A stretch of DNA of 64,000 nucleotides from Thysanoteuthis rhombus. Its lineage: Eukaryota; Mollusca; Cephalopoda; Oegopsida; Thysanoteuthidae. How positions within the stretch are numbered: position 1 is the first letter of the stretch; each line of letters starts with the position of its first letter. Location of the stretch: positions 52,848,338 to 52,912,337 of the forward strand of contig OY735212.1 in assembly GCA_963457665.1 (NCBI GenBank), given 5' to 3'. The notes below the pieces were generated by a model, which was not told where the DNA came from, did no database searches, and saw only the letters and a list, made by a program, of their open reading frames with translations. This document shows positions 1 through 12,931 of the stretch, piece by piece. Both the position numbers and the translations under genes were made by a program.

Positions 1-3000
1 CCATAAACCTAGAAAGCTTCAACAGAATGTGCTGATGGTACTTTGCAACAATAGAAAAAGGATCTCAATTCTACACCATAAAATAGAAATAGCTAGCGAT
101 TGAAAGTGTCCGGTGACACACACTTGAGAAATGAGTCACGACTAATAATAATAATAAATTTACTACCACCAAGCAACCAACCAACCAAGATGTATATGAC
201 TCGCTTAAATACAATAGGATACGGGTTCCATTATTCAATTTATTTAGGACTTAAAGAATAAATGGTTGAGCTAAAAAAAAATGAGGTCCTTTGCATATGA
301 ATTCTCTCTAGTATAACCAGAGTAGCAAAGGGGAAATTGTTGTTGAGTGGATGTGAGTAATGCCCTAGAAACACGTCTGCTTTTTAGATGGTTAAGATCA
401 GATAGTCGGTAAAAAGGGGGTCAACTTAGACTAGGGCGATGTATTGTTACTCTCAAAACTAAATGATCATAACTTTGGGATCTCAACTATTTTCAATTCT
501 AAATTCACTGCATTTTTCCACTGCTAAATTATACTAAAATTCGATTTAGTTTAATTCACTTTTGAAAATATGTAGAAGGAAGGGATAGCGTCCAGGTCCT
601 TTTACTATGGGAGTCAACCTTCAGACGAAAAAAAATTTTGCCAACTGAAGCTTTGAAAAATATCAGGCTTAGTTTCAGTTCAATACCCTGAATCAAGTCC
701 AGCTGGGTGTCGGAATTAAAAGCATTCATTTAATTTTTTTAATGAGCAAAGGAAGAAAAAATACGGACTTTTTAAAATGACAATTTGGGAGAAGCTTTTT
801 TCGGTGAAATTCAAAATGGAGGCTTTGGTGAACCGGTTTTTTTTGCGAGGATGGGCACATTACCATGTCCAGTATGCAAAAATAAGATCATTATCAACTA
901 TTCAAGTAAAAAAGGATGAACGTTTTTTGTTCAACAACCCGACAATGTTGAAAAGAAAAGAATGGAGATCCATTTTCATTTTCGCACTACAAACGTGTGT
1001 ATATATTTCGAGTGGTCGGTGGGCTGAGTATGTTTTTCGTTTTTGAAAAGGAGAGATTCCGGTTAAAAAAATAATCGCCCTTAAGAAATCTTGTATTACC
1101 AACTAAACAGTAGCGAGTAGCGAGTTAAGTTAAATATCAGTTGAACAAAACGTTTTGTGCACGTACATAAAATACTGTTTTCCCAGCCTCCAACGTTTCA
1201 GAAATGGACAATACTTGAGGCATATCAAAAGGGAGAGCTTGCTCTCCTTTCTCTTATAAGCAATTCCTTCGTGGTGATGAGCTGACAAAAGGTTGACAAC
1301 ATCTGCATAGATTTTAGAATAATATGTAGAAAGTAGTAGTCGAGAATACTTTGATTGGTCTTCTATCCGTCACCACTCCAGAATTAGGTTATGTCTGTCG
1401 TCAGCCGGTAGTTAAAAAAAAACAACAATTAACTAAGTGCCTCTTCCATTACTACCTGCTCCAAACATTAAAGCCGAAACGAGAACGTCATAAGACTTTT
1501 TTAAGAGGCAAACGTTCAAGTAATTAAAGACAAATTGAAAGGGAGGATAAGGGATGCTAATTAGTAACATTCATAAATTTATGTTCAAGTTAACGTAAAT
1601 GCGAATGTTAGGTTTAGTCGTTTAAAGAGCGGTGAGTAAAATTTTGAGACGATTTACATCGATCGCTCAATTGTAACAGCGGAGAGTAAGGAAAAAAGAT
1701 CACGGAAAGAAATGCTTTTGTTGGCCTTTTGTTCCTGATACATGTTACCAACTTATGGGCTCAGCAGTTGAGAGACCTTGTTTATAATTATTTCCCTGCT
1801 TAGAGCAATAGACTAAGTCCATTTTGTAGCATAGAAAATAAATAAAATCTGTTTCCCATTAATTTCAGCGATGACTAACGAAAGCTTAAAAAACAACTGT
1901 CACCAACATTTTCTAAGTACTCGAACTACTAGGAAAGTGGCAGTCATAGTAGCAGTCGGCAAATAATGTTCTAGACACGATTTAATGTTTTTAAATGCAT
2001 CTTCAACCTTAACTTACACCAAGTTTTCTCGAGCTGAACTAGGTATTAATGATTAGACAATGGGTTTATCTAATGACGTAGCTAATTAGTGATCAGAATG
2101 TAAAATTATATTCTTAATGGAATGTGTGCGCTGTAGACAAAATAGATGTAAGCAAAAACTGTAACGAATGAGGGTGTGTAATTATTGGTGCTACGAACTG
2201 ACAGACAATAGCGATTTATTTTATACTGACACTCGGATACCACAATTCACGCTTAAATTAATGCAGACATGTCATCGGGACACAAAATGGAGTGATATTA
2301 AAACAACTCCACTCAGAAGGAGGAAAAATGAGGTGAAGGCGTCGTTCAGATAAGAGTACATTATTTGTTGAATCTTGGTAGCTTAATAAGGATTATATGT
2401 TGAAGCCTCTAAGAATAAACAGATCCCTTTTAACCATCTTTCCTTTCTACGTAAAGAGCCACCTTTTCGCTCACACAAAAATATTCCACTTCACGGGGGA
2501 ATCAAAAGTAAGAATATGAAAATAAGTTCGACGATTTTGTTTTTCTTCTTTTTCAATGTTCAATTGCCAAATAAGATGTGTCATATTTTCAATTGTGGGA
2601 ATAAGCAAGAGGAAAATACCGAAAAATCAGGAACAAGGTGTTTCATCAGATGTTCGGTAAACAAGAGCTTAGATCAAACATTGAAGTGAATAGAACGGTT
2701 GAGAGAGAGAGGGGAAACATAACACATGAAAGTTGAAGCATCGAAACTTCTGGTTCAATTTCACAGTCGCCGATGTTCATCATTTGAAAGACAAAAAACA
2801 ATCTACGTACACTCAAGTGACTTTACAAAACTGATTTTACAATTTTAGAGATGAGTTTTGTTATGAAATAAACATTAATTAGTTTGATGCTTAATTTACA
2901 GATGAAGCTGTTTATCATAATATCAGATGAATGTCATCAAACGCTTATCACCATCAAAATCAATCGGTTCCAAACACTTCATTAAAAACGAATTAATTTT

Positions 3001-3579
3001 ATGAAATGAATTTCTTTTTCATAATGTAAACTAGTCTAGATCAACGAAAGAATTTTCATGTCCTTTTCTTAATGCTCATGACCGGTTATTGTTATCTGAA
3101 ACGTGATCACAATAAGCGGTTTCCTCTGATCTAAATTACCTGATAGACATATCTACTTTTTAAAGCCGGAAAATTGTGCAATAGAAGACGATCAGTTTGT
3201 TCGTTGTTCGCTGATACAAGTTTCAACATTTCAAGGAGAGTTACAAAAATTTGGCCTATTTTTCTTCAAAATAATTCTAACTACGCAGCGACAGCATAAC
3301 AATAATCGTGATAATCTTTGGAATTAATAATCGAATTTTACGGAGAATTAATATGATCGTTTATTATTAGCAGAAAAAAATGTATAGAATGCATTCATCA
3401 AAACCACAAAAATTATTTAGGGATTAGAAAGTCGAGGGCTAAAAGGAGAGTAAGGAGGCTGGTGGTAAGAGTCGAAAACAAGGGGATTAGATCTGGAGGT
3501 TTGAAACATTGGAAAAAACAAGTCAATAGAACATTGCCATTAAAGTGAATAGCAACAAGAGTAATAAGGGAGAACATAC
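1..3579 (-). other. TPM: tropomyosin intron 3' of exon 1b (partial)
   Basis: This AT-rich non-coding stretch follows the exon 1b splice donor on the minus strand and runs off the left edge towards the expected exon 3. The short reading frames in it show no recognisable protein and no splice framing. I see no tropomyosin exon, RNA gene or clear transposon here. Exon 3 and later exons should lie outside the window. Confidence 0.7.
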
Positions 3580-3702
3580 TGCTTCTCTTTTCCGTCTCTC
3601 TTCTTCTAAATCTGCTTTAAAAACTTCCTTTTCGTCCGTTGCTTTAGCTACCTGTTCCGACAGCGTACGAAGCCGCATCTTAACCATTTCCACAGACGAC
3701 AT
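3580..3702 (-). CDS. TPM: tropomyosin alternative first coding exon (exon 1b, short/cytoplasmic isoform)
   Basis: This exon encodes the 41-residue N-terminus of a low-molecular-weight tropomyosin, the actin-filament coiled-coil protein. The ATG is at 3,702-3,700. The peptide starts MSSVEMVKMRLRTLSEQ and ends DLEEERRKREA, at which point a GTATGT donor (3,579-3,574) interrupts it in phase 0. It aligns end to end with vertebrate exon 1b (pattern SLEAVRRKIRSLQEQ ... HERKLRE), which replaces exons 1a and 2 in 248-residue isoforms. Spliced to the same exon 3 it would give about 245 residues. The GTG two codons upstream is not needed as a start. The exon lies downstream of exons 1a and 2 on the same strand, the usual order in tropomyosin genes. 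It has its own promoter-like block at 4,254-4,287. The family assignment is firm; usage in non-muscle cells is inferred from vertebrate genes. Confidence 0.88.
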
Positions 3703-4228
3703 TTTCACAGTAGATTTCTGTTTATCCTTCGAGGTATGTATATATAAAAAATATCCTCCCGTTTGTAGGATGGAAAAAAAATGTAAGCTTTTTGGTTTTT
3801 TTCCTCTTCTTTTTTTTTTCCTTTATCGGTTTTTTCTTGTATGTTATCCTTTCGAGTGCGTAGAGAGTATTCAAGTCCAAGGATTTTCCTTTAGTGTAGA
3901 TATTAATAATATTATACTTATTAATACCTAATAACAATGAACTTAGTTATCTATATTGTGTAAAAATCCTCTGCTTGGTTATTTCAATGGCGGACCACTG
4001 ACTTTCCTAGGTGCGAAAGGCCGGCAACCTGCGCACTCAGTTTTATCTGACTGTGTCGCTACACCGAAGTAAAATGTAGCGCTGACGAAAATATGTCGCA
4101 AACGTGTTTTATCCAGCCAGTTCTTGTCAACTTATAAGAAATATACTATGCGGCACTTCCTTCCAAAGGAAATGGCCGATCGGGAGGATAGGGCAAAAAT
4201 TTATTTTATTTTAATTTATTTATTCCTT
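3703..4228 (-). other. TPM: inferred 5' leader of exon 1b transcript
   Basis: If transcription starts about 30 nt downstream of the TATA box at 4,254-4,261, this stretch is a roughly 525-nt unspliced 5' UTR. Read on the minus strand, no ATG occurs between 4,246 and the start codon at 3,702. I found no good splice acceptor just before the ATG; AAACAG at about 3,722 lacks a pyrimidine tract. A TATATATA string on the minus strand near 3,740 could alternatively support a very short leader. Confidence 0.5.
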
Positions 4229-4253
4229 CAAAAATGTTGTATGATTCATTGGA

Positions 4254-4287
4254 TATTTATACGCGGCCTACCTTATAAGGGGGTGGG
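4254..4287 (-). promoter_or_regulatory. core promoter of short tropomyosin: KLF-type box, CArG box, TATA box
   Basis: In minus-strand order the sequence shows CCCACCCCC (4,287-4,279, a KLF/Sp1-type CACCC box), a perfect CArG box CCTTATAAGG (4,280-4,271, fits CC(A/T)6GG), a 9-nt gap and a TATA box TATAAATA (4,261-4,254). CArG boxes bind serum response factor, which controls actin-cytoskeleton genes including tropomyosins in other animals. The block lies about 550 bp upstream of the exon 1b ATG on the coding strand. Activity is inferred from motif order and position. Confidence 0.65.
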
Positions 4288-4600
4288 TTTCAATCATGTG
4301 ACACTGCCATGTTGTTACACCTCGGCTAACGACCTCCACCATCCCTGTACCACTTAAAGGGCAGACAAATGAAGGGAGGGGGGTAAACATAATTACAAAG
4401 GGAGAGGTGAGTGACAAGAATGAATGATTTAGAGAGTGAGAAGCGCTCGGTTAGCGAGAGAACAATAGAAAGACTGGACGATAACAGAGGGGAGGAAGAG
4501 AAAGAGAAAGTATATCAAATATGTAGACAGAAAGAAAGAGATACTGCAGGAAAAGCGAAAAACAGAGCGCAAGTGAGAGAGGAGGAAGTGGCATTTTCTT

Positions 4601-4610
4601 CCATATATGG
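4601..4610. promoter_or_regulatory. second (distal) perfect CArG box
   Basis: CCATATATGG is a perfect and symmetrical match to CC(A/T)6GG, 320 bp upstream of the promoter-proximal CArG box. The DNA between them (about 4,370-4,600) is rich in GA/GAGAG on the plus strand. Paired CArG boxes are common in SRF-controlled cytoskeletal genes. Confidence 0.55.
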
Positions 4611-7510
4611 AAAATGGTCCGGGACTACATTACTACGAATTGTAGAAGAATATTCAAATTGTCAATGAATTCCATTGATGTCGGAGTCAAACACGGATAG
4701 GAATTTTTTTCAAGAACGGGAAACAAGACTGGATAACTTGAATTTTTCATTTTATCCGAGGCAAAATATTTATTTCCTATGCAGTACAAAAGGAAATGAC
4801 GTTTTTCTTTTCCGAAAGGAAAACAAAAAATCTTCTCACTAAAGATGTGGTTGCTTAGTGACAGATAATTTTAATTGACGTCACCACTTTGTTGTAAAAA
4901 CAAATAACGCCTTGCAAATTTATGTAGAGAAGAAATTGCTAGAAAATGCATAAGATTTGAAGCGAAAAGAACTTGGATATTTTTTATATTTTAAAGGAAA
5001 CGTTTAGCTCGAAAAATTTTATCAGAAAAATGGAAAGACTATTGGATTTTTTTATTATTGAAGTGGTAAAAATGAAAAAAGGTTTGTATCATAAGGAAGA
5101 TATTTTGTCTTAATTTCTCATTATCTTCACTACAATACATTTTTGAAAAATTGAACGATTTATTTTGCCAAACAAGCATTAAACAGGCGCTATTTATTGG
5201 CATTGTCTGTCTTTTTTCCCCTCTTCGTTGAGAACCCTTTCATGTCAACAATTCAATTTGTTGATCATAGAAAGGATAAGTCGTATAAATTATCATAATT
5301 ATCAAAATGTTGATTCATTTTTTATGAACTGGATATCTTGAGTGTTTGATAGCGATTGTTATCTTTTCCGAGTTGAATTCAAATCATTTCCATTTTAGAT
5401 TTAGCTGAACGATGTTCGTCTGGGGACACAAGAACAGCATTTTTTCATCACATATTTTCGATCTGTTTGTTATCCTTTTTTGTGAATTTATATTGAAAAA
5501 AATTCATCCTCAAATGAAAGCAGAAAACTTGAACATTTTAAACCGTATTAGATTGAATTCAACTACAAAGGATTCAGGTTATAGTAATGGTTTATTACTG
5601 GTTCGGAAATTAAAATATCAAAGGGAGGTAACAAAAGATGCTAAATTGGGCGGCTACTGCTATATTAAGGAATAAACGAAGGCAGAAAACCCAACTATTC
5701 AAAACTATATTCTATCAAAAAAAATGGTTTATGCCGTCAGAATGCTTTCAATTCGACTCAGAAGAGGTAACAATCTTTGTATTTGACTACCAATCAAGGG
5801 AAACTAAATGTTTTGTTTTTTTTTACATTCTTAGCCCAGGTGAATGTCATCAAACCATACGTGAAACCCCTGACAACTCTACGTGACAATTGATATCGCA
5901 GGGGAGATTCGATTTTGGTAAGAGTAAGTCTCATAAGTACGAAACCAATCTCGACAGAGAAGGTATATCGTCCTGAAGTGAATTTTTAGGTATCTTTAAA
6001 CGAGGCTCACCGACCAGTCATCGGAACCTTCAACTTTTCTTCTTTTTCATACAGGTCTCCCGGCCTTTCAAAAGTTCGCCCTATGCCCCTCTTCGACTTT
6101 ATCAAAAGAAGGTGAAAAGTGAAAATAGCGTCCTGTGTTCCTTTTGCAGTGAGCCGTTATAGAGACAGTGCGTAACCTATTATTCCTCCTTCTTCTAAAC
6201 TCCAGTCTCCCTTATCTCCCACTATCCAAACCTCCGACGACTCAGCCCAACTTACTATCATAGCCATTTGGTGTGGGGATCTGAGAACGCTGAAAATTTT
6301 TCCAATTTTAATCAGATTTAATGGTGATTACTTTTTCGCTTTACGCCAATTCAACTTGAAAATATTTCATGAGAAATGCTCGGTATCGGATAGCAGAGAA
6401 AATTTATGTCTATAAATATTTGTCGCCAGTGAATTTTTTTTTACATTCTTTTACATTACAAAAATACAGTGTCCAAATGTAACACGGCACGTACTATTAT
6501 TATAGCTAAGGGACTGAAAAGTTTAGTAAAGTTCAGAGGTCTAACTGAGCAACCAACCCCACCCAAACGCAATGCTCTTAAAAAACACAACATGCGTCCC
6601 TGAATTGGTAAATATTTTACTTAGAATGCCTGAGCCATTTTCTTTTATTGTCATCAAAACCAAAAATAATTCATTCTTGCATTCAAAGACTTTCCGAGTC
6701 AATGATTTCTGAAAACAGAAATTATATTCAGCGTCGGCGCAAGGGTATCATGCGCCCTAAGCATCATACTAAGAGATGCAAAAAACTGCAAAACCGCATT
6801 TTGGGAGGACCACTCTACACATTTAGTACCAGAGTATATACTAACAGAAAAAACATTTTACTTCATTTGGAAAAATCATCAGTATATGTTTTTGTTTGTT
6901 TGTTCTTTTGTTTGTTTGTTTTGTTTGTTTTTTTGTCTTGTTTTTTTCAAATCAGCATACAATCAATTCGATCGTCGTGAGCAACAGATGAAAGGCAAAC
7001 GATTTTTGTTCACTGAAACTGGATCTTGTCGGAAAGGGAACAGATCTAAATAGGAATAAAAATTGAAAATCATCTGGGATCAAAAGGTGTTCTTTTCGAG
7101 AACCTTAAATAAAATTGGTCTTATGTTTTTGTTAAATTTAAGGAGCATCAACGTGATTTTTCAATATATATCAAAAATAATTCTACACATTTAGCCGTAA
7201 TAGAGTTCTCATTTCTAACTAAACTAATTTTGCCCAATTTTAACATAGAGATCCCCTGTACTTGAGTTCGTTGGGTTTTCAAACGAATTGTAGGAGAAAG
7301 TCAAAAACAAGGGCAAGTAACTCCGGTTCGTTAAAGGGCGTTGACAATCATGTATTCAACTGATACATGTTAAAATAACACTTTTAATCAACATTTTTAT
7401 CCAAGAAAAAGAAATATCGTAACTCCAATATGCAATACTGGGTCAAAGGGCACGAGGGTGCCAAATTCTGGCTCAATGCAACCAATACTTTAGTTCTCTG
7501 TGGGGTCTAA

Positions 7511-7556
<46 letters not shown>
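7511..7556. repeat. (CA)n microsatellite
   Basis: An uninterrupted CA tract of about 46 bp. Confidence 0.95.
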
Positions 7557-7561
<5 letters not shown>

Positions 7562-8847
7562 CGTGCCATCTAAATGATCATGTATTCATAAAATCTACGA
7601 TTAATATGATGAAAGTTTATTTCGGGTGTGGGGATCGTAAGTTTTAATTGTGTTCCTTTATTCTATTTCGCCTCTTGATAGAAAGAATATGTGTCGTCTT
7701 TTACCGACCTTCTTACCATAATACCCCACACCCCGAAATCCCAGGGTTATTTTTAGAATTTTCATTGATCGAACTGTTATTATTCGCCGAAACTGCCACT
7801 ATGCAATCACGAAATTGTCACCGACCTTTTTCCACTGAGCAGGCGATTACGACGATGAAAATTAAGAGGGGAAAAAAATGAAGTATCGTTATCGTGTTGA
7901 CTTATTCTGTAGAAAGAGAGAAAGAGAGAGAAGGAGAGAAAAAAAGAATGAAAGGAAAAAGGAGAGAAAGAAAGAGAGAGGGTCTATTACTAAAGCAATG
8001 GTATTACTCTGACTATGTTTTTTTTTTCACCATTACCAACAACTTGTTGTATTAATGGAATGTAAAGGACGTGTACACAATAATCACATACACACAGTGT
8101 TGGCTATAGCTATCATCTGTCAAAATAGTCGCAGGGAGGTTGACTGCAGAAGAGAATGGACGATAGAGGCGGAGAAAACTGGGCTTGGGTTCTTGAAATT
8201 CCGATGCAAATTTTTAGCTGACGGGCGAGATCGCTTGTCTTTGCAGGGGGATGGTGTAAAGCGTACAGAATGACCGTAGAGGAAAAATGTTCGCAAGTTG
8301 ATGAACAAATTTTTGCTTTACTTATTATTTAAACCGTTCATTAATGTCCTTGTAAGATCAACAAATATATTTGACACAAAAAAGAGAACAATTAAATATT
8401 AATAACGAATGATTATATCTCAGCATACAGAAATGTTGACCTTTACATGAATTGGGGTTGGAGCAAGAAAAGGTCAGCAATGAATTTTGCAGCTTAAACA
8501 AACACACCCTTTTTTTAAACAGTGTGTTTTGAAACAATCATGTTTTTTGACGAACATTATCCTTTCTAGGTCAAGTAAAGCTCAGTTATATTAGCTTATG
8601 AATTGAATTAATATTTAATCCTTTGTTCCTATGTTCGTCTGATGTTTAATTAGAAAAGATCCGGTTCAATGTCAAGGCTATTTAGAAGGAAATAGATGGA
8701 AAAAATAAACAGAAAGAAAAACAAGAAGGAAAAGAACTCTTCGTGAAATTATTGGCATTGATTGTAGACGCATAATATATATGCATTCGAGAATACAATA
8801 ATAATTATCGAATTATTGTACACAATATTCTATCTATCTTAGTCTGT

Positions 8848-8849
<2 letters not shown>

Positions 8850-8886
<37 letters not shown>

Positions 8887-8905
8887 TCTCTCTCTTCCTC
8901 TCTCT
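8850..8905. repeat. (TC)n microsatellite
   Basis: A TC tract with two CC-containing interruptions near its right end. Confidence 0.95.
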
Positions 8906-9598
8906 AAAGCCACTCTTTTCACTTCTGTTTGTTCTACAGAGTTCTCTTTTACTTTTCAATGATTAAATAAGAGACAAAAATCAAGTACACCAAGCAAACG
9001 ATCTTTCACCCACTGCGCGAATGCACACGCTCAGCAGGAACGAGTCGAACCATGATTTGACACTGGTGGCAGGCCGCCCTGACAAGGTCAGAGATATGGT
9101 TCAGACGGCTGGGATTATCTACTATGCAGATGAATGATTTTTTTTTTCACATCGTTTGATTTGCATTACTGCTGTTTTAAAATAGAAGACCGAACAAAAA
9201 TGCGTCTGTGACCACGTGATAGCCGGAAAAGTCACGTGATCAGTTGGACAGATTATAAAAAAAGTAAAAAAAAAGAAGAGATATACGAAGGGGGTGGGGA
9301 AGAGAATGGGGTGGGGAAAGACAATAAAGTCGGACGCGCTAATAATCGCGCTAATGCATCATTTCTTATAAGGCTATTATTATTTATTTAAATACATCAC
9401 TGCTAGGCAGACAGCTTCCAAAAAACGTAACCGGGCCAATGGCGCGTGATTATTCTTCACAATCCTCGCAACGACGGAATTGATAATTCAAGATTCGCTC
9501 TGATACCCTATCATTAAAAGTCAAAGTAAAACAGACAAGTAAAATCATAAGAGGTCAATCAGTTTGTTGAAATAAAGTGGTACGTTTAGTTTCTCTCT

Positions 9599-9617
9599 CA
9601 CACACACACACACACAC

Positions 9618-9668
<51 letters not shown>
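9599..9668. repeat. (CA)n(TA)n compound microsatellite
   Basis: A CA run passes directly into a TA run, a compound structure repeated at several other places in this window. Confidence 0.95.
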
Positions 9669-9670
<2 letters not shown>

Positions 9671-9889
9671 CGAGACTGATGAATATATATATACATAGGT
9701 AGATCGGCAGTTTTTGTTGTAACTGACCAGTTTCATGAAGTCATTGCAATCAACGGACAACTGTTTTTTCTTTGTTTTTCTCTTCATCTTTATATCACTG
9801 GGGTTTTGCCTTTCTGGTGTGTGTGTGTGTGTGTTTCCTCGGATTTTTTTATTATTGTTGTTCACCCTCATTTCCTGAGAACAAGGGTT

Positions 9890-9985
9890 GGTTGATATTT
9901 ACGTTGTCTAGGCAAGTGATATATTAACCGTGTAATGACCGGATATCACTATTCCAACATAGAATAACACAATTTATGATCATTG
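9890..9985. repeat. solo arm related to the 59.8-kb palindromic element
   Basis: The string AGTGATATATTAACCGTGTA and the following ATGACCGGATAT match the right arm of the 59,800-60,093 element with few changes, followed by a similar ACACAATTTATGAT end. No tRNA-like core is seen beside it. Confidence 0.55.
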
Positions 9986-10015
9986 TGTCGGATCATATGT
10001 ATCTTTCTTTTAAAT

Positions 10016-10104
<89 letters not shown>
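10016..10104. repeat. (CA)n(TA)n compound microsatellite
   Basis: A short CA run followed by about 75 bp of uninterrupted TA. Confidence 0.95.
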
Positions 10105-10106
<2 letters not shown>

Positions 10107-12886
10107 CGTACACTCCCACATACACTCATATACTTCAAATTATTCGCACTAATATACATATACTAAGCTTAGTCTAGTACCATTATTCAGTTTAGTATCC
10201 TCATCTTAGTGGATGAAAGTCCTAACAATGAAAATACTCCCTGTCTATACAACGAAGATGAAGTCATATTCCGGGAGATAAGGGAAAATTTCAGAACCTC
10301 AGATGGTATTTCTGAAAACAATGCATAGAGATGAAGATCACAAAGAAAATATGTCACCGTTGTCCTCGGTGAACTTCTATCTTTATTGTCTTTGTTTCAT
10401 TATTCCTGTCAAGCTGTCCTACAATGATCTTCAAATGTCATTCTCTCAGCATTTACTCCTGGAATTTCGGACGCAATTAAATCGATTCGACCTTCGTAAT
10501 GAAAGGAATTCGTTCGAACCCAATTGTTTCTCCCGGTGTCCATTTGATATACTCACTTGATCACCAACCAGAGAAAAAAAAAATTCCATATTTTTTAGAT
10601 CTTTTTTACTACTCTTTCTAAGTCAACCGGCAGAAAATCACGTCTTCGGTTTACTTTCCTCCATTATTATAAATGAAACATTTCCTCAATATACAATAAT
10701 TTATTGACGATAATTTCAAGAGGAGTCAGATATTCCAAACTCCATTACGGATTCTTATATGATGAAACATTGTCAATAATTGATACTTTTTGTATTCTGC
10801 ATTTCTTTCATCTCTCGTAGACAGACAGTCTGAACAGTTGCGATGAAGAGCAAGTTAAATTGAGATGAAAGAAGTACTAATAAAACTGATAATGATACAG
10901 TAGTTCTAAAAAATTGTATGGGTAATAGAACTCTTTCTTTGTGTTATTCTTGTGGTTGATGTTACTGTAAAGCTTCTTCACCCAATTCAATATATAACCT
11001 TCTCTAGTTATATAATTCTTAACCCGTCTCTTCCTTAATGAATTATACAATGGATGGGCCGAAACGTCGAGAAAAGAACACCAACAAAACTAATTTCAAC
11101 TGTCCAAGCAAAGCTTATTATATTTTAATCCAACTACGTAAGTCAAAAAGATCAAATTATAAAATCATTCACAATGAAAAATTAAATAATTCTTTCACTA
11201 TGCCGAATTGGAAAAAATTTCAAGGGGGCTAACTGCTGTAGACTTATTCTAGCGTTGGATATTCGCTATTACTTGTGGTCCAAGGGAAATAACTCTGGAT
11301 GCCTTTCTGAAAAATGAATAATATGAGGTTAATTTGAAAACGTTCAGTAAAACGCTTGAGACGAAAACCAAAACTCACAACTTCCTTCTCTTCCTTCGTG
11401 TAATCAAAATAATTATCAGTCATCTTCTTAATATATAAAATGACATTTCAATTGAATTGTCACAAAATGGAAGCGAAAACTTACTTTTCGGTGGGGGGGG
11501 GAGGAATACGAATTTCATAACTAAAAGTTTTGTTTAGTTCGGCTAAAGTTGAATAGGGTGACATGGGAGAAAGAACATTGCGTTGCGACAATCTTCCAAA
11601 TGGGGAGGGCCTGCCTACCTTGAAAATCAGCATCCAAAATCCTGCTTTTATTTCTATTTTTCATTCTTTATTACATGTTCTTTTTCTTCGCCTGGGCTCG
11701 GAGACTAACTCCTGTCGCCAGAGGAAAAAGCGACTATACGATCTCAGTTGGCGGAACCTATTCGCGGAGTGTCCCTCCCACATACGCGATGAAGTTCTAT
11801 AGTCAATAGCAGCGTACTTATGACCAACCCTACCTTTTAAACCAAGGGTTTGCACACCATGGTCCATCGAGGTGGCACAGATTGGGGCAGGACCTCGAGA
11901 TCGTTGGTTAACATCGTATATCGTAATTGTTTTTATGAATCTAGAAATTTCCAAAATTGTAAGATATGTTGATTTTCAATTGATAACAAATGATAGCAAG
12001 TCTCTTCAGTACTGTAAGACTTTTCTAAGTATTCTTGCTGCTATTAGAGATTCAGTCGATTCTTTCGATTCTTCCAGAGGTTTCAATTCCTCTTATCTCT
12101 TTGTACGACTCTTCAGGACTTTTCCAAACATTATTATAATGATAGGGCACAATTGCCACTTTTTGCCAGTTCTCTTATATTTTTTTTAGTAGTAGTTTCT
12201 TGATTCTGTACAGACCATCAGTCAATAGCAGTGAGTAAGTAGTACAGATCAGAAAAGAAAAATAAAGAGTGGGTCCTTTTGAGCCTGAGAAGTTACCTAT
12301 ATATGGTACTGCTCTACCATCTGTGCAATTACAGCTTTTATGAATGGTAGAAAACCAAATCTAATCCTTCACTCTCATTCTTCTCTTCTCTTTCAGTGAT
12401 GAATATTTTATTGTTTCACAATTGCAGTAAAATGATCCTGATTGTTCTTTTCATTAGATGCTCAGTCCATCAAAATGATTAGGTAAGTGAATCAGGCTTT
12501 TCTCAACGGAAATCTTCCCATCCTCATTGGGCGCAGGCTGAAGCACTAAATTCAGACTTTAATTCTCACTGTGTGCTCCACTATTAGGCCTTGTGTCATA
12601 CCAGACTTAGCTTAGTCACGCTGACAGATAAATTCTAAAATATTTTTCCTAATGCTGATAATAACTAAGATTGAGACATGAACTTCAAAGCCTCAAAAGT
12701 CACCTCGATGTACGTGATGACCCTCTGAACTGAATTTATAGTCGGAATGGCAATCAATTTTGACTCAAATCCGAATGGCAAAGTGTAGTTCATTGATCAT
12801 GAGACGGCATTGGATTTGTAATATGAGGTTATTTTCAAATTTTTCTTCCGTTTAACTCATATTTTGTATCAGTAAGTCACAATACA

Positions 12887-12891
<5 letters not shown>

Positions 12892-12929
<38 letters not shown>
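12892..12929. repeat. (TG)n microsatellite
   Basis: An uninterrupted TG tract. Confidence 0.95.

Positions 12930-12931
<2 letters not shown>

Noticed and set aside
3735..3750. TATA-like string just upstream of the exon 1b ATG as the core promoter
   Set aside because: Part of a generic AT-rich run and would leave almost no leader; the KLF-CArG-TATA block at 4,254-4,287 and the ATG-free leader fit better. Not fully excluded.
4411..4668. 85-codon charged plus-strand frame upstream of exon 1b
   Set aside because: Arises from GA-rich DNA, runs opposite to the gene and ends across the distal CArG box.
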